64,000 nucleotides of DNA, from assembly GCF_002080435.1 (NCBI RefSeq), contig NZ_CP020538.1:1612001-1676000 (forward strand). Direction: 5' to 3'. Positions within the stretch are counted from its first letter, which is position 1. Each line of letters opens with the position of its first letter. A model generated the notes under the pieces. That model was not told the DNA's origin. It saw only the letters and a list, made by a program, of their open reading frames with translations, and did not search any database. Positions 48,800-58,746 of this stretch are shown here, in pieces. Origin of the DNA: Sphingobium herbicidovorans. Lineage in GTDB: Bacteria > Pseudomonadota > Alphaproteobacteria > Sphingomonadales > Sphingomonadaceae. A program made the translations under genes and the position numbers.

Positions 48800-51694
48800 T
48801 TAGAATTTGACCGACGCACCGATAAAGAAGGCCCGGCCCAGTGGATCGTAGGTCGCGGGGAAAGTGTTGCCGCTGTTTTCAGCGGTGCCGCCATAGTCAT
48901 TGCCGACGATAGGCGGCTTCTTGTCGAACAGGTTGTTGATGCCCCCACGCAGTTCAAAGCGTTCGGCGACACGAACCGTGCCGCTGAGATCGAAATAGCT
49001 CCGGGCCTTGATCACGGGAACCACATAGTCCGCCGGATCGGCGCCATTCAGCACGATATCATCCTTGGTGAGCTTCCCGATATAACGCCACCGCAGGAGC
49101 AGGCTGACCGGGCCATAATCCAGCTGGGTGTTCTGGATGAACTGCCACTTGGGCTGCGGACGCAGGCAAGTCTTGCCCACCAGTCCGACGCAATCATAGG
49201 AGGGGAAAATGTCGGCAGGCTGATCCTCTGCCTTGATAGCGCGCGTAGCATTGATACCGAATTGCAGGCGGGCATCATCGCTGATCTTGAACTGATAGGC
49301 GACGGCGAAGTCGATACCCGTCCGTTTCAAAGATGCCGCGTTGAGGGTGCTGGCATCGACGCCGGTTTCAGTACCACCGCTAAGCGCCCCATTGATCGGG
49401 TTGCGATTGATTAGCTGGCAGAAGAATCCGTTCGGGTCCTGCTCCTGTTCATAACAGGCATCGACGATGACCTGTTCAGAGAACTGGGTGATCGCATTCT
49501 TCACCTTGATGTTGAAATAGTCGATGGACGCTGTGAAGCCGGGCACCTGCCGGGGTTGGACTACAAGCCCAATGCTGTAGGTGTCCGATTTTTCCGGCGT
49601 CAGCGTTGGATTGCCGCCGACATAATTGTTGATCTGGCCCGCAATCGGGCCATTGACCGTTCCGATACGCCCGGCAGGTACGCCGGTGTCAAGGCACAAC
49701 TGGGACAAGGCCGCATTGCCGACCGGGTTCGATCCCGCGCAAGGATCATTTTCCAGATCCCCCGTGCTGGAGGTTCGTGGTTCGCCCAGCTCGGCAAGAT
49801 TGGGCGCCCGGACAGCGCGCTGATACAAGCCGCGGATGCGCACGCCTTCTGTCGGAACCCACTCGCCACCGGCCTTGTAGGTCCAGTTGGAGAAGCTATT
49901 TCCGAATGTTCCGCCAGTGACCAGGTTCGAAACATCACTGCTATATTTGGAATAGCGCAAGCCGCCTTCAAATGTCAGCGCCTCCGCAAAAGGCTTGTCT
50001 TCCAGCAACGGCACGCGAAGCTCACCATAGATTTCCTTCACCGTGTATTTCGCGTCGATGGGAGATTGCGCGCCGAAACCAGGTGAATTCCCCGCAATCA
50101 GGTTTGCATCAGGCCGCGAGATCGTCTTCTCGCGACGATATTCCAAGCCCACCGCAAATCCCGCTGCCGAGCTGGCGGTTGGCAAGGTGAATAAGTCTCC
50201 CGCGAGAAAGGCGCCTGTGACGAATTGAGTGGTCTTGTCATTTGCTTCAAGATCCAGCCGTATGAAGTCCCCAGCCTCTGGCGTCAGATTGCCTGCACCG
50301 AAGAGGTTGACCGGGACACAGCCATTGCTGGGATCGATACAGGTGGGCACGCCCCCCACGTCGCGCACCAGAAGGCCCTGCTGCGTCTTGGCGAAGTCGA
50401 TGTCGTTCAAATATTGCTGCCGCCGTTTCACCTGGCCATATTGAGCAAACACTTCATAATTCAGGCTGTCGGTGATGTCCCCACGCAGCCCGCCGACGAA
50501 CTGCAAGGCCTTGTTGCGATAAATGGAATCGCGTGTTCCCAGTTCAGTAGTACGACGACCGAAGGCGATATCCACATCCCCGTCCGCGTCGGTATCCAAC
50601 GGCGCGAGCACGCTGCGCGCCTGATCCGAGAGGAACGGGTTATCCAGGTTCACCGTGAACGGGAAGAAGAACGTCCCCGACGGCGCGAGCACCGTCGTCA
50701 CCTTGGTGTCTATATAGGAAACCCGGCCGAAGAAGCGCGCGGCGTCCGAAAATTCATACTTGAACAACGCATGCGCCTGATACCGTTCCTGCGGCACCTG
50801 AAAAAGATTGTAGGGATTGAAATTGAAGGAACCCTGCAACGGACCGAGATCACCATTGGGCGAAAATTGCGCGTAGCAGTTGCCGTCATCGATGTCGGCC
50901 TGCGAGCAGATGGTCGGAAAACTGTCCGAGATGTTGCCGGGCGTATCAGTCAGGCTGCCTGACGGTTGAAGGTCGGCCTGTCCGAGCGCGAAGCGGGAAA
51001 AACTGCGTCGCGCCTGGCTCAATGCGGCCTTCTTGGTATAGCCGCCATTGACGACCAAATGCCCTCGTCCGTCAGCAAAGCTGGTACCGTAGGTAAGGCT
51101 GGCATCGAAAGTCCGCGCATCGCCTCGACTGGTGATGCCGTATTGGACGTCGCCCTTGATCCCTTGAAACTCGTCATCGAGGATGAAATTGACCACGCCT
51201 GCGACCGCATCGGAGCCATAGACCGCCGATGCACCGCCGGTCACGACGTCCACGCGCTTGATCAGCGCCGCAGGGATCATGTTGACATCGACGATGCCAT
51301 CTTTGTTGAAGGGAACGAAACGCTTGCCATCGACGAGGACGAGGGTCCGCTCTTCGGTAAGATTACGCAAGTCGATGGTGGCGGCACCCTCATTGCCATT
51401 GTTTGTCTGCCCACCAATGCCAGGAACAGCCTGCGGAATATCCCGCAGGACGTCTTCGACAGAAGTCGCACCCGACAGCCTGATGGTATCAGCCGAAACA
51501 ACCGATATGGGAGAGTTAGAGGTCAGATCAGGCCGCGAGATGCGCGATCCAGTTACGATGATAGTTGCCTCTTCGGAAGCGCTGCTCTGTACAGGCGCCT
51601 CCTGAGCACCGGCAAGTGTCGGCGCGAACAATCCGGCACTTGCAAACGCGATCGCGGATACGGCTGCGCCATTGCATAACAATGTGCTCTTCAT
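48800..51694 (-). CDS. TonB-dependent outer-membrane receptor
   Basis: A 964-residue receptor. Signal peptide at ATG 51694 (MKSTLLCNGAAVSAIAFASAG ... LAGAQ), then a TonB box-like EEATIIVTGSRI, a plug domain (SGATSVEDVLRDIPQAVPG, VVTGGASAVYGSDAVAGVVNFIL, both in part), and a 22-strand beta barrel ending in FFIGASVKF with terminal Phe. The TonB-dependent receptor type with this plug is common for carbohydrate, peptide or aromatic uptake in sphingomonads; substrate unknown. Its start region is next to an IS insertion that may have altered its promoter. Confidence 0.93.
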   Translation of the reverse strand: MKSTLLCNGAAVSAIAFASAGLFAPTLAGAQEAPVQSSASEEATIIVTGSRISRPDLTSNSPISVVSADTIRLSGATSVEDVLRDIPQAVPGIGGQTNNGNEGAATIDLRNLTEERTLVLVDGKRFVPFNKDGIVDVNMIPAALIKRVDVVTGGASAVYGSDAVAGVVNFILDDEFQGIKGDVQYGITSRGDARTFDASLTYGTSFADGRGHLVVNGGYTKKAALSQARRSFSRFALGQADLQPSGSLTDTPGNISDSFPTICSQADIDDGNCYAQFSPNGDLGPLQGSFNFNPYNLFQVPQERYQAHALFKYEFSDAARFFGRVSYIDTKVTTVLAPSGTFFFPFTVNLDNPFLSDQARSVLAPLDTDADGDVDIAFGRRTTELGTRDSIYRNKALQFVGGLRGDITDSLNYEVFAQYGQVKRRQQYLNDIDFAKTQQGLLVRDVGGVPTCIDPSNGCVPVNLFGAGNLTPEAGDFIRLDLEANDKTTQFVTGAFLAGDLFTLPTASSAAGFAVGLEYRREKTISRPDANLIAGNSPGFGAQSPIDAKYTVKEIYGELRVPLLEDKPFAEALTFEGGLRYSKYSSDVSNLVTGGTFGNSFSNWTYKAGGEWVPTEGVRIRGLYQRAVRAPNLAELGEPRTSSTGDLENDPCAGSNPVGNAALSQLCLDTGVPAGRIGTVNGPIAGQINNYVGGNPTLTPEKSDTYSIGLVVQPRQVPGFTASIDYFNIKVKNAITQFSEQVIVDACYEQEQDPNGFFCQLINRNPINGALSGGTETGVDASTLNAASLKRTGIDFAVAYQFKISDDARLQFGINATRAIKAEDQPADIFPSYDCVGLVGKTCLRPQPKWQFIQNTQLDYGPVSLLLRWRYIGKLTKDDIVLNGADPADYVVPVIKARSYFDLSGTVRVAERFELRGGINNLFDKKPPIVGNDYGGTAENSGNTFPATYDPLGRAFFIGASVKF

Positions 51695-51849
51695 CGGTGT
51701 CTTCACAGTCCAGTCCCTTGCTCTGGAGCGGCGCAAGCAAGCCTGCGCCCTTTGTTGTCCACGCATGGAGAGGAGCATTAGGAGCCCGACAGCAAACCCC
51801 TCTTCATCCGTGCTGCGGCGCAGTCTGCGCAGTCGTTTTAAGAGTGTAA

Positions 51850-53520
51850 CCCACATTTCCCAAGTAAGGCGCTGATTTCGCTGTCCTGACCATTATATTT
51901 CCTATATAAAACATGGTGTTGAAGGCTGCGAGGGGCGCGTTTCATGGATCACCCAGAGGGTGCGGGCTTGCAACGGGCAGATCGGGTGGATTTCGACCCT
52001 CGCGTGCGGCTGGAATTTCGCGGCACGCAGCTCAGTTCCGACGGCGGCCTTCTGGTGATGCGCGAGCTTGATGACGCGCTCGGGTTGTCCGATTTGGCGT
52101 CAGCGGCGCTGCGCGATACTCGCTCTGGCAAGAACACGGTCCATCGGCTCGACGGCCTGTTCCGGCAATCAGTCTTTGGGCGGCTGGCCGGATACGAGGA
52201 TGTCAACGACGCCAACCGTCTCGCCTGCGATCCGGTCATGCGCCAAGTTGTCGGCGGCAGAGCGGTCGATGCACAAGCGGCCTCGGCATCGCAGATGGGA
52301 CGGTTCGAGACCGAGACGCTGGCTCTGGCCGGGAACCGTGCCGCGCTGGCCGACCTGAACGGGCAATGGATCGACCGGTTCCATGACCGTAACGGGCTGA
52401 AGTACATCGTTCTGGACATGGACAGCTCGGTCAGCCCGACCCATGGCGACCAGGAAGGGTCCGCCTGGAATGGCCATTTCGACTGTAGCTGCTATCACCC
52501 CAACTTTCTGTTCAACCAGTTCGGGATGCTGGAACGCTGCGCCCTGCGCCATGGCAACGTCCACAGCGCCGATGGCTGGCGTGATGTTCTCGACCCCGTC
52601 ATTGCGCGCTACGCGGAGCGCGACCTTGGTGGCAGGTTCTTCCGGGCCGATGCTGCCTACGCGATCCCGGCGATCTATGAGCGATTGGAAGAAGCGCGGT
52701 TCTTCTACGCCATCCGGCTGCCCGCAAACGCGGTCCTCAAGGACAAGATCGCGCATCGGCTAACGCGCCCTGTCGGGCGGCCGTCACTGACCAAGGTCAA
52801 GCGGTTCTTCGAGGAATTCGAGTATCAGGCGGCGTCCTGGGACAAGGAACGCCGGGTGATCGCCAAGATCGAATGGCATCCGGGCGAACTGTTCCCGCGT
52901 GTCGGCTTCATCGTCACCAACCTGCCGATGGAGCCGGACTGGGTGGTGCGGTTCTACAACCAGCGCGGCACCGCCGAGCAGCACATCAAAGAGGGCAAAT
53001 ACGCCTTTCGCTGGACGCGGCTGTCGTGCCGGAAGTTCCGCGACAATGAGGTGCGGCTGCAACTGCACGCCCTGGCGTACAACCTGGCCACCTTCTTGCG
53101 CTGCATCGAGCTGCCCGAGGCCATGGCCGACTGGTCGTTGACCAGCCTGCAACTGAAGCTGATCAAGATCGGGGCACGTGTGGTCCGTCACGCCCGCACC
53201 ATCACCTTCCAGCTGGCCGAGGTCGCTGTCACCGGCACGATGGTACGCGCCATCCTCGCCGCTATCCGCCGATTGCGAGCGCCACCGCTATGCGCATGAT
53301 CGCGATCCACGCTCAAACTGAACGAAAGCGGCTGGACAGATCTGTCCGCTGCGCTGAAAAACGCCGCCCCTGGGCAAGGAAACAGCGGCTTCGCGGTCTG
53401 ATCCGTCCAGATCCAGCAGTCTGCGCGACCGCAGGTGCCGCTTGCGGCAGAAAATCCTTGTCTAGCGCTCGGATACAGGCGATCTTCACCTCAAACGACA
53501 CGCCACTTGGGGAATGCAGG
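51850..53520 (+). mobile_element. IS1380-family insertion sequence
   Basis: About 1.67 kb. The ends are inverted repeats: left CCCACATTTCCCAAGT from 51850 and right, read on the minus strand, CCTGCATTCCCCAAGT ending at 53520 (13 of 16 match). It contains one transposase gene. The bases next to the two ends do not form a target duplication (GTAA before, TTCT after), so the flanks may have been joined by recombination or deletion. It sits 155 bp upstream of the TonB-dependent receptor start. Confidence 0.82.
51944..53299 (+). CDS. IS1380-family transposase
   Basis: A 451-residue DDE transposase. It begins with a conserved SSDGGLLVMRELDDALGL segment; the catalytic region includes IVLDMDSSVSPTHGDQEGS (first Asp), GRFFRADAAYAIP (second) and NQRGTAEQHIKEGKYAF with the glutamate. 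The C-terminal EVRLQLHALAYNLATFLR is family-typical. The frame is intact, so the element may be active. Frame ends before the 220-bp right end of the IS. Confidence 0.92.
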   Translation: MDHPEGAGLQRADRVDFDPRVRLEFRGTQLSSDGGLLVMRELDDALGLSDLASAALRDTRSGKNTVHRLDGLFRQSVFGRLAGYEDVNDANRLACDPVMRQVVGGRAVDAQAASASQMGRFETETLALAGNRAALADLNGQWIDRFHDRNGLKYIVLDMDSSVSPTHGDQEGSAWNGHFDCSCYHPNFLFNQFGMLERCALRHGNVHSADGWRDVLDPVIARYAERDLGGRFFRADAAYAIPAIYERLEEARFFYAIRLPANAVLKDKIAHRLTRPVGRPSLTKVKRFFEEFEYQAASWDKERRVIAKIEWHPGELFPRVGFIVTNLPMEPDWVVRFYNQRGTAEQHIKEGKYAFRWTRLSCRKFRDNEVRLQLHALAYNLATFLRCIELPEAMADWSLTSLQLKLIKIGARVVRHARTITFQLAEVAVTGTMVRAILAAIRRLRAPPLCA

Positions 53521-53565
53521 TTCTACACGCTCGACTATCGGTTTAACCTGCACCCGGTGGCTTGA
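53521..53565 (+). pseudogene. Possible 3' remnant of a gene cut by the IS
   Basis: Immediately after the right IS end an open frame encodes FYTLDYRFNLHPVA and stops, 3 bp before the YciI gene. It may be the last residues of a gene whose upstream part was lost when the IS region recombined. Too short to identify. Confidence 0.25.
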
Positions 53566-53568
53566 CAC

Positions 53569-53871
53569 ATGTACTTCGTTCTTCAGGCGATGGACCGCCC
53601 GGACGCGGGTGATATTCGCGCGCAAACGCGCGAGCGCCACGTGGCTTATATGTCGGGCGGCGAACTTCCGGTTCGGGTCATCCTTTCCGGGCCATTGATG
53701 GACGAGGCGGAGGAGAAGGAGGTCGGCTCGCTCATCGTGGTTGAAGCTACGAATCGGCACGATGTCGAGGAATTCTCCCGAAATGATCCCTACCGAAAGG
53801 CCGGGCTTGTCGGTGCGATCTTGATCTTGCCGTGGCGCTGGACCCGCGGCAACCCCGACCGGAGGAACTGA
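53569..53871 (+). CDS. YciI-family protein
   Basis: A 100-residue protein with the YCII fold: MYFVLQAMDRPDAGDIR, RERHVAYM, then GGELPVRVILSGPLMDE and VVEATNRHDVEEFSRNDPY with the conserved H-x-x-Y/NDPY positions. Family members are small dehydratase or muconolactone-isomerase-like enzymes or accessory proteins. It is first in a four-gene cluster with two GSTs and a broken nitroreductase, 1 bp before the first GST, suggesting a shared catabolic role. Confidence 0.82.
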   Translation: MYFVLQAMDRPDAGDIRAQTRERHVAYMSGGELPVRVILSGPLMDEAEEKEVGSLIVVEATNRHDVEEFSRNDPYRKAGLVGAILILPWRWTRGNPDRRN

Positions 53872-53872
53872 T

Positions 53873-54502
53873 ATGACCTTGCAGCTTTTTACCTGGCAGA
53901 CGCCGAACGGGCGCAAGATTTCCATCATGCTCGAAGAGCTGGGGCTGGGTTATGAACTGCGGCCGATCAACATCCTAAAGGATGAGCAATTCTCGCCGGA
54001 CTTTCTAGCGAAGAACCCCAACAACAAGATCCCTGTGATCGTCGATCCCGATGGCCCCGGAGGTGAGGAACTGGTGCTCTTTGAGTCCGGCGCCATTCTG
54101 GTTTATCTGGCACAGAAATACCGAAGCGAGCTACTGCCGTCCGATCCACGCGCGCAGGCAATAACCTTGCAATGGCTGATGTTCCAGATGGGCGGCGTGG
54201 GCCCGATGCTTGGGCAACTCCATCACTTTCGCAGATATGCTCAAGACCAGGAATATTCGCTCGGGCGCTACCAGAAAGAGGTGGAGCGAATCTACGGCGT
54301 GCTTAACAAGCGGCTGCAAGATTCAGCTTATATCGCGGGGGACGGGTATACTATCGCCGATATCGCCACCTATCCCTGGCTCGCGCGCAACCCGCTTCAC
54401 AACATCGATCTTGAAAAGGTACCAAATCTCAAGCGCTGGTACGATCACGTTGGTGCACGCCCCGCCGTGCAACGCGGAATGAACATACCGGAAGCAGGTT
54501 GA
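53873..54502 (+). CDS. Glutathione S-transferase, Nu-class (YfcG-like)
   Basis: A 209-residue GST. It begins MTLQLFTWQTPNGRKISIMLEELGL; TPNGRKI is the YfcG/YghU-type glutathione site with Thr-Pro-Asn rather than Ser/Cys. ESGAILVYLA is the conserved ESxAI motif, and DGYTIADIATYPW the C-terminal capping box. Such enzymes act as disulfide reductases or dehalogenase-type GSTs. Overlaps nothing but is 1 bp after YciI, so one transcript. Confidence 0.9.
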   Translation: MTLQLFTWQTPNGRKISIMLEELGLGYELRPINILKDEQFSPDFLAKNPNNKIPVIVDPDGPGGEELVLFESGAILVYLAQKYRSELLPSDPRAQAITLQWLMFQMGGVGPMLGQLHHFRRYAQDQEYSLGRYQKEVERIYGVLNKRLQDSAYIAGDGYTIADIATYPWLARNPLHNIDLEKVPNLKRWYDHVGARPAVQRGMNIPEAG

Positions 54503-54509
54503 GAGAGTC

Positions 54510-55133
54510 ATGCTTCGAGTTTTAGGAAGGCGCAGCTCCTCCAATGTCCAGAAGGTCCTCTGGCTCCTGGACGAGTTGGATATACCGTTCAGCCAGGAAA
54601 ATTTCGGCGGCGAATTTGGCGGGAACCGCGACCCGGAATATCTTGCCGTGAATCCCAATGGCGTCGTGCCGACGTTGATAGACGAAGGCAACGCGATCTG
54701 GGAATCCAACACCATTCTCCGCTATTTGTGCAATTCGCGCGGACCCACCTCGCTTTATCCCCAGGACCCGATCGACCGGGCAATGGTCGAGCGCTGGATG
54801 GACTGGCATCTTGCCGCCTTGAACAAGTTCATGTCACAGCTTTATATCGGCATCGTCAAAACTCCGGAAGCCGAGAGAGACCTGCAGGCTTTAGACCGGG
54901 CGCGCATGGAGTCGCAGCGCTGCTTTGCGCTACTAGACGATGCCCTTGCACAAAATTCCTACCTTGCTGGCGATGCATTTTCGCTCGCCGATATTCCCTG
55001 CGGAATCATGGTCTATCGCTGGATAGCTCTCGGGTTCGCCAGGGATTCGGAGCAGCCCAATCTTCGTAGGTGGGCCGACCGTCTCGCGGAACGGCACGCC
55101 TATCGCAAGAACGTCATGGTCGGCCTTGGCTGA
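54510..55133 (+). CDS. Glutathione S-transferase family protein
   Basis: A 207-residue GST with an N-terminal RRSSSNVQKVLWLLDELDI (Ser-Ser-Asn catalytic area of the beta/theta-like type), the cis-Pro segment NGVVPTLID, WESNTILRYL, and the C-terminal capping box GDAFSLADIPCG. It is 7 bp after the preceding GST. Two unlike GSTs in tandem fit a glutathione-dependent catabolic step such as ether cleavage or dehalogenation, but no substrate is shown. Confidence 0.9.
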   Translation: MLRVLGRRSSSNVQKVLWLLDELDIPFSQENFGGEFGGNRDPEYLAVNPNGVVPTLIDEGNAIWESNTILRYLCNSRGPTSLYPQDPIDRAMVERWMDWHLAALNKFMSQLYIGIVKTPEAERDLQALDRARMESQRCFALLDDALAQNSYLAGDAFSLADIPCGIMVYRWIALGFARDSEQPNLRRWADRLAERHAYRKNVMVGLG

Positions 55134-55169
55134 CCGGAATCAGAAATCAAACAAACGGAAGGGCTGCCA

Positions 55170-55311
55170 ATGACGGTTGCTGACGAGAAAACCCTGGAAA
55201 TCCTCTTCACAGAGGCACGTTCTCAGAATGGCTGGACCGACCAGGTGGTAACGGATGCGGAACTTCAGGAGGCATATGATATCGCCAAATGGGGACCGAC
55301 CTCGATGAATA
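55170..55311 (+). pseudogene. Truncated nitroreductase (RutE/malonic semialdehyde reductase-like)
   Basis: The first 47 residues (MTVADEKTLEILFTEARSQ ... AYDIAKWGPTSMN) match the N-terminus of RutE-type FMN nitroreductases, about 195 residues long in the family. After WGPTSMN the homology ends and the frame runs on to 55517 in unrelated sequence. The break is probably a deletion or mobile-element junction. Same direction and spacing as the GSTs, so it was the fourth gene of that cluster. Confidence 0.75.
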
Positions 55312-55652
55312 TCCATGTAAAGCAGCGTCACGGAACAGCGTGCAATTTGCTGTTGCACTGTCGTAAATTTGCCACATCATTTCTGAATGTTACTTTTGGG
55401 GCATTTGACAACTTTATGACGTTGACGAGACATCCGCCGAACTTTGCTTCTGATGTTTGCGGAAACGGTGTGGAAAAATTGCGCAGGGTGACAGGGTCAG
55501 CAGTGGCCCAGGGCTGACGACAACGGGTCGCCGGCCGGCGCCCTAGCGATGCCGGTCTGGCAGTCGCCAGGCACGCCCAGATAGATATGTGGTGCGATCC
55601 AAGGTCTGAAATGCACCGCAAACGTGCAGGCGCAACAGACGGGCTGGTCCGG
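55312..55652. other. Unassigned junction DNA, likely mobile-element scar
   Basis: No gene is supported. Base composition is lower in GC for the first 150 bp than the neighbours. A short inverted repeat GTGCAA-N7-TTGCAC lies near 55339-55357. It joins the broken nitroreductase to the DUF2093 gene of the backbone; origin not recognised. Confidence 0.5.
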
Positions 55653-55862
55653 TTAGTGCCCCCGCGCCTTCAACTCCGCTCGGGCAGAGGCTTCGGCGGT
55701 GGCGTAGGCTTCCTGCCGGACAATGCTCCAGTAGCGAAGATCGTCGAGCGAGATCTTCTGGCCAGTGACGGCGCAGACAACATGATCGCCCGCCTGCAGG
55801 ACGCGGAAGCTATAGGCCATATAATGCAGCCGGGCCGGGCGGTCACGGTTGGACATCAGCAT
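55653..55862 (-). CDS. DUF2093 domain protein
   Basis: A 69-residue protein recognised by RLHYMAYSFRVLQAGDHVVCAVTGQ and LDDLRYWSIVRQEAYATAEAS. This small family is typical of alphaproteobacteria and is usually found after xseA, as here (31 bp gap). ATG 55862 or 55856 is the start. Function unknown; one CxxxxG-type cysteine is present. Confidence 0.88.
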   Translation of the reverse strand: MLMSNRDRPARLHYMAYSFRVLQAGDHVVCAVTGQKISLDDLRYWSIVRQEAYATAEASARAELKARGH

Positions 55863-55893
55863 GGGTCAGCGACCTTTTCCATTTTCGAGCGCA

Positions 55894-57399
55894 TCAGGAA
55901 AACAGATCCTGTTGCCGGTCTTCTGCGCCGTGCTGCGAGTTGCGGGGCGCACGGGATGAAGCGGATATAGATTGGCTTTGCGGCTTCTCAAGAGGTTTGG
56001 CAGGCGCCCCACCCTCCACCACCGCTCCGACGGCGCCGTCGTCGAAATGAAGCGAGACCGCACCGGCTGCGCGCGCGTCGGTGACTGTCTTGATAAGGCG
56101 CGCGCCCGCCATCACCCGCGCAAATCCGCGCCGGAGCGGAAGGTCGGGATTAACCGAAGCAAAAAGGCGGGCGAGGCTATCGAAAGCCGTAACCTGGGCA
56201 TGAAAAACGCGGGTCAAATAATCCGGGCGCAGGCGCAGGCGGTCGAGGCGCTCCTTCCCCCGGTTCAGATATTGCCGCAAGAGAGCAGGGCGAAGCGCAC
56301 CGCCGGCCTGCCCAAGATGCGCACGGGCGTCTGCGACGCGATGGCGCAGGCAATTGCCCAGATTGTCGGATAGCTGGTCCAGCCGCTGGCGTTGTGGCGC
56401 AAGCAAGGTGTCGGGCGTCGGCATCAGACGGACCTGCATGTCCAGCCGCTCGCGCGCTTGCGCCGCGCTCCGCCGCACGGCGCGGTTCATGCGCAAGCCT
56501 TGCTCGGTCAGCATGGCCATGAGGTCGGCCCGGACCGGCACGGCCAGTTCAGCTGCGGCGGTGGGCGTCGGCGCGCGCATGTCGGCAGCATGATCGCACA
56601 GCGTCGTGTCGGTCTCATGCCCCACCGCCGAGATGATAGGAATCGAACACTCCGCCACGGCGCGCACCACGATTTCCTCGTTGAAGCTCCAGAGGTCCTC
56701 GATCGAACCGCCACCGCGCGCGACGATGACAAGGTCTGGCCGGGGCAGCGGACCCCCGGGCTTCATGTCTGAAAAGCCACGAACCGCACGCGCGACCTGC
56801 TCGGCAGCACCCTGCCCTTGCACCAACACGGGCCAAAGAAGAACATGGGTCGGGCAGCGGTCTTCGAGACGATGCAGGATGTCGCGAATGACTGCGCCGG
56901 TGGGGGATGTGACGACGCCAATTGTACGGGGCAGGAAAGGCAGGCGACGTTTCCGGTCTCTGTCAAAGAGCCCCTCGGCAGCGAGTTTCTGCTTCAACTT
57001 CTCCAGCAGCGCCATCAGCGCGCCTTCGCCCGCAAGCTCCATGCGGTCAATGACGATCTGATATTTGGAGCGCCCCGGATAGGTAGTCAGTTTGCCAGTG
57101 GCGATCACCTCTACCCCGTCCTGCGGCGAGAAGGGCAGTCGTGCGGCTCCGCCCTTCCACATCACGCCGTCGATGACGGCATTATCGTCCTTGAGGCAAA
57201 GATAAAGATGCCCCGAAGCCGCGCGCTTGAAACCCGATATTTCACCGCGCAGGCGGACATGGCCGAAACGGTCCTCGACCGTGCGCTTCAACATGGCCGA
57301 CAATTCGCTCACCGAAAGCGGCGGTGCGTTGTCCCCCGCCCGTTCCTCCGCTAACAGGCGGCCCGACGTACCGAAACCAGCTTCATATTCCGGGGACAT
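55894..57399 (-). CDS. xseA: Exodeoxyribonuclease VII large subunit
   Basis: A 501-residue nuclease subunit that degrades single-stranded DNA with XseB. The OB-fold N-domain ([29 protein letters not shown], shown in part) is followed by the catalytic core ([24 protein letters not shown], [46 protein letters not shown], in part) and a long helical tail. ATG 57399 is the best start. It is only 7 bp from the divergent purD start, so promoters must lie inside coding DNA. Confidence 0.94.
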   Translation of the reverse strand: MSPEYEAGFGTSGRLLAEERAGDNAPPLSVSELSAMLKRTVEDRFGHVRLRGEISGFKRAASGHLYLCLKDDNAVIDGVMWKGGAARLPFSPQDGVEVIATGKLTTYPGRSKYQIVIDRMELAGEGALMALLEKLKQKLAAEGLFDRDRKRRLPFLPRTIGVVTSPTGAVIRDILHRLEDRCPTHVLLWPVLVQGQGAAEQVARAVRGFSDMKPGGPLPRPDLVIVARGGGSIEDLWSFNEEIVVRAVAECSIPIISAVGHETDTTLCDHAADMRAPTPTAAAELAVPVRADLMAMLTEQGLRMNRAVRRSAAQARERLDMQVRLMPTPDTLLAPQRQRLDQLSDNLGNCLRHRVADARAHLGQAGGALRPALLRQYLNRGKERLDRLRLRPDYLTRVFHAQVTAFDSLARLFASVNPDLPLRRGFARVMAGARLIKTVTDARAAGAVSLHFDDGAVGAVVEGGAPAKPLEKPQSQSISASSRAPRNSQHGAEDRQQDLFS

Positions 57400-57406
57400 G
57401 GGCGAA

Positions 57407-58684
57407 ATGAACATCCTTTTGTTGGGCAGCGGCGGCCGCGAACATGCTCTGGCCTGGAAGCTGGCGCAATCGCCAACACTCACGACCCTTTATGCAGCAC
57501 CGGGCAACCCCGGCATAGCCCAGCATGCGACGTTGGTCGATCTGGATGTCACGGATCATCGCGCGGTGGAGGATTTTTGCCTGCGCCATGCAATCGGTCT
57601 GGTAGTGATCGGGCCGGAAGCCCCCCTCGTTGACGGCCTCGCTGACAATCTGCGGGTGAAGGGCTATCCGGTTTTTGGCCCGGGCAAGAAGGCAGCGCAG
57701 CTGGAGGGGTCGAAGGGCTTCACCAAGGACCTGTGCAAACGGGCGAACATCCCTACCGCAGGCTATGAGCGCGTCCACAGCAAGGATGGCGCGATCGCGG
57801 CGCTGCCTGACTTCGGACTTCCTGTCGTGATCAAGGCCGATGGTCTGGCCGCAGGCAAGGGCGTCATCATCGCGGAAACGCAGGATGAGGCGCTGGCGGC
57901 GCTGGACACCATGTTTTCCGGCGCGTTCGGCGCTGCGGGCGAGGAAGTGGTGCTGGAGGAGTTCATGAGCGGGGAGGAGGCGAGCTTCTTCGCATTGACC
58001 GATGGCAGCGCCATCCTGCCATTTGGCTCCGCGCAGGATCACAAGCGGGTGGGCGACGGCGACACCGGCCCCAATACGGGCGGCATGGGCGCGTACAGCC
58101 CGGCGCGGGTGCTGACGCCCGAACTGGAAGCCGAAGTGATCGAGAAGATCATCCGGCCGACGGTCGAGACGCTGGCGGCCGAGGGGACGTCCTATTCAGG
58201 CGTGCTCTATGCCGGGCTGATGCTGACGGACGAAGGTCCAAAGCTGATCGAATATAATGCGCGCTTTGGCGACCCGGAGTGCCAGGTGCTGATGATGCGC
58301 TTCGACGGCGATCTGGTCGAACTACTGCTGGCAGTGGCCGAAGGGCGGCTGGCGGATCAGGGGGCCGTGGCGTTGGCTGACCGGACGGCGCTGACCGTGG
58401 TGATGGCCGCGAAGGGCTATCCGGGGACGCCGGAAAAGGGTGGCGCGATTGGCGGCATCGAAGCGGCGGAAGTGGGCGGCGCACGCATCTTCCATGCGGG
58501 GACGGCGGAGAAGGACGGCAAGCTGGTCGCCAATGGCGGTCGCGTTCTCAACGTCACGGCAACGGGAGACAGCGTTGGGGCGGCTCAGGCGGCAGCCTAT
58601 CGGGCGGTGGATGCGATCGACTTCCCGACTGGCTTCTGTCGCAGGGACATTGGCTGGCGCGAGATAGAGCGCGAAGCACGCTGA
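57407..58684 (+). CDS. purD: Phosphoribosylamine-glycine ligase
   Basis: A 425-residue ATP-grasp enzyme making glycinamide ribonucleotide in purine synthesis. [19 protein letters not shown] at the start, [14 protein letters not shown], then [14 protein letters not shown] and [17 protein letters not shown] are diagnostic. ATG 57407 is chosen over 57398 by homology at MNILLLG. Head to head with xseA. Confidence 0.96.
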   Translation: MNILLLGSGGREHALAWKLAQSPTLTTLYAAPGNPGIAQHATLVDLDVTDHRAVEDFCLRHAIGLVVIGPEAPLVDGLADNLRVKGYPVFGPGKKAAQLEGSKGFTKDLCKRANIPTAGYERVHSKDGAIAALPDFGLPVVIKADGLAAGKGVIIAETQDEALAALDTMFSGAFGAAGEEVVLEEFMSGEEASFFALTDGSAILPFGSAQDHKRVGDGDTGPNTGGMGAYSPARVLTPELEAEVIEKIIRPTVETLAAEGTSYSGVLYAGLMLTDEGPKLIEYNARFGDPECQVLMMRFDGDLVELLLAVAEGRLADQGAVALADRTALTVVMAAKGYPGTPEKGGAIGGIEAAEVGGARIFHAGTAEKDGKLVANGGRVLNVTATGDSVGAAQAAAYRAVDAIDFPTGFCRRDIGWREIEREAR

Positions 58685-58746
58685 CACTCTTGCTTCAGCC
58701 GGCAGATCGCCCTTAAATGCCCTGGATAAACAGGGAGGACCGGTTG

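Noticed and set aside
53290..53565. 91-codon plus-strand frame at the IS right end
   Set aside because: It runs through the non-coding IS end into the flank; only the last residues might be a gene remnant, listed separately.
55170..55517. 115-codon frame as a complete gene
   Set aside because: Only the first 47 residues match nitroreductases; the rest is unrelated, so it is called a truncated gene.
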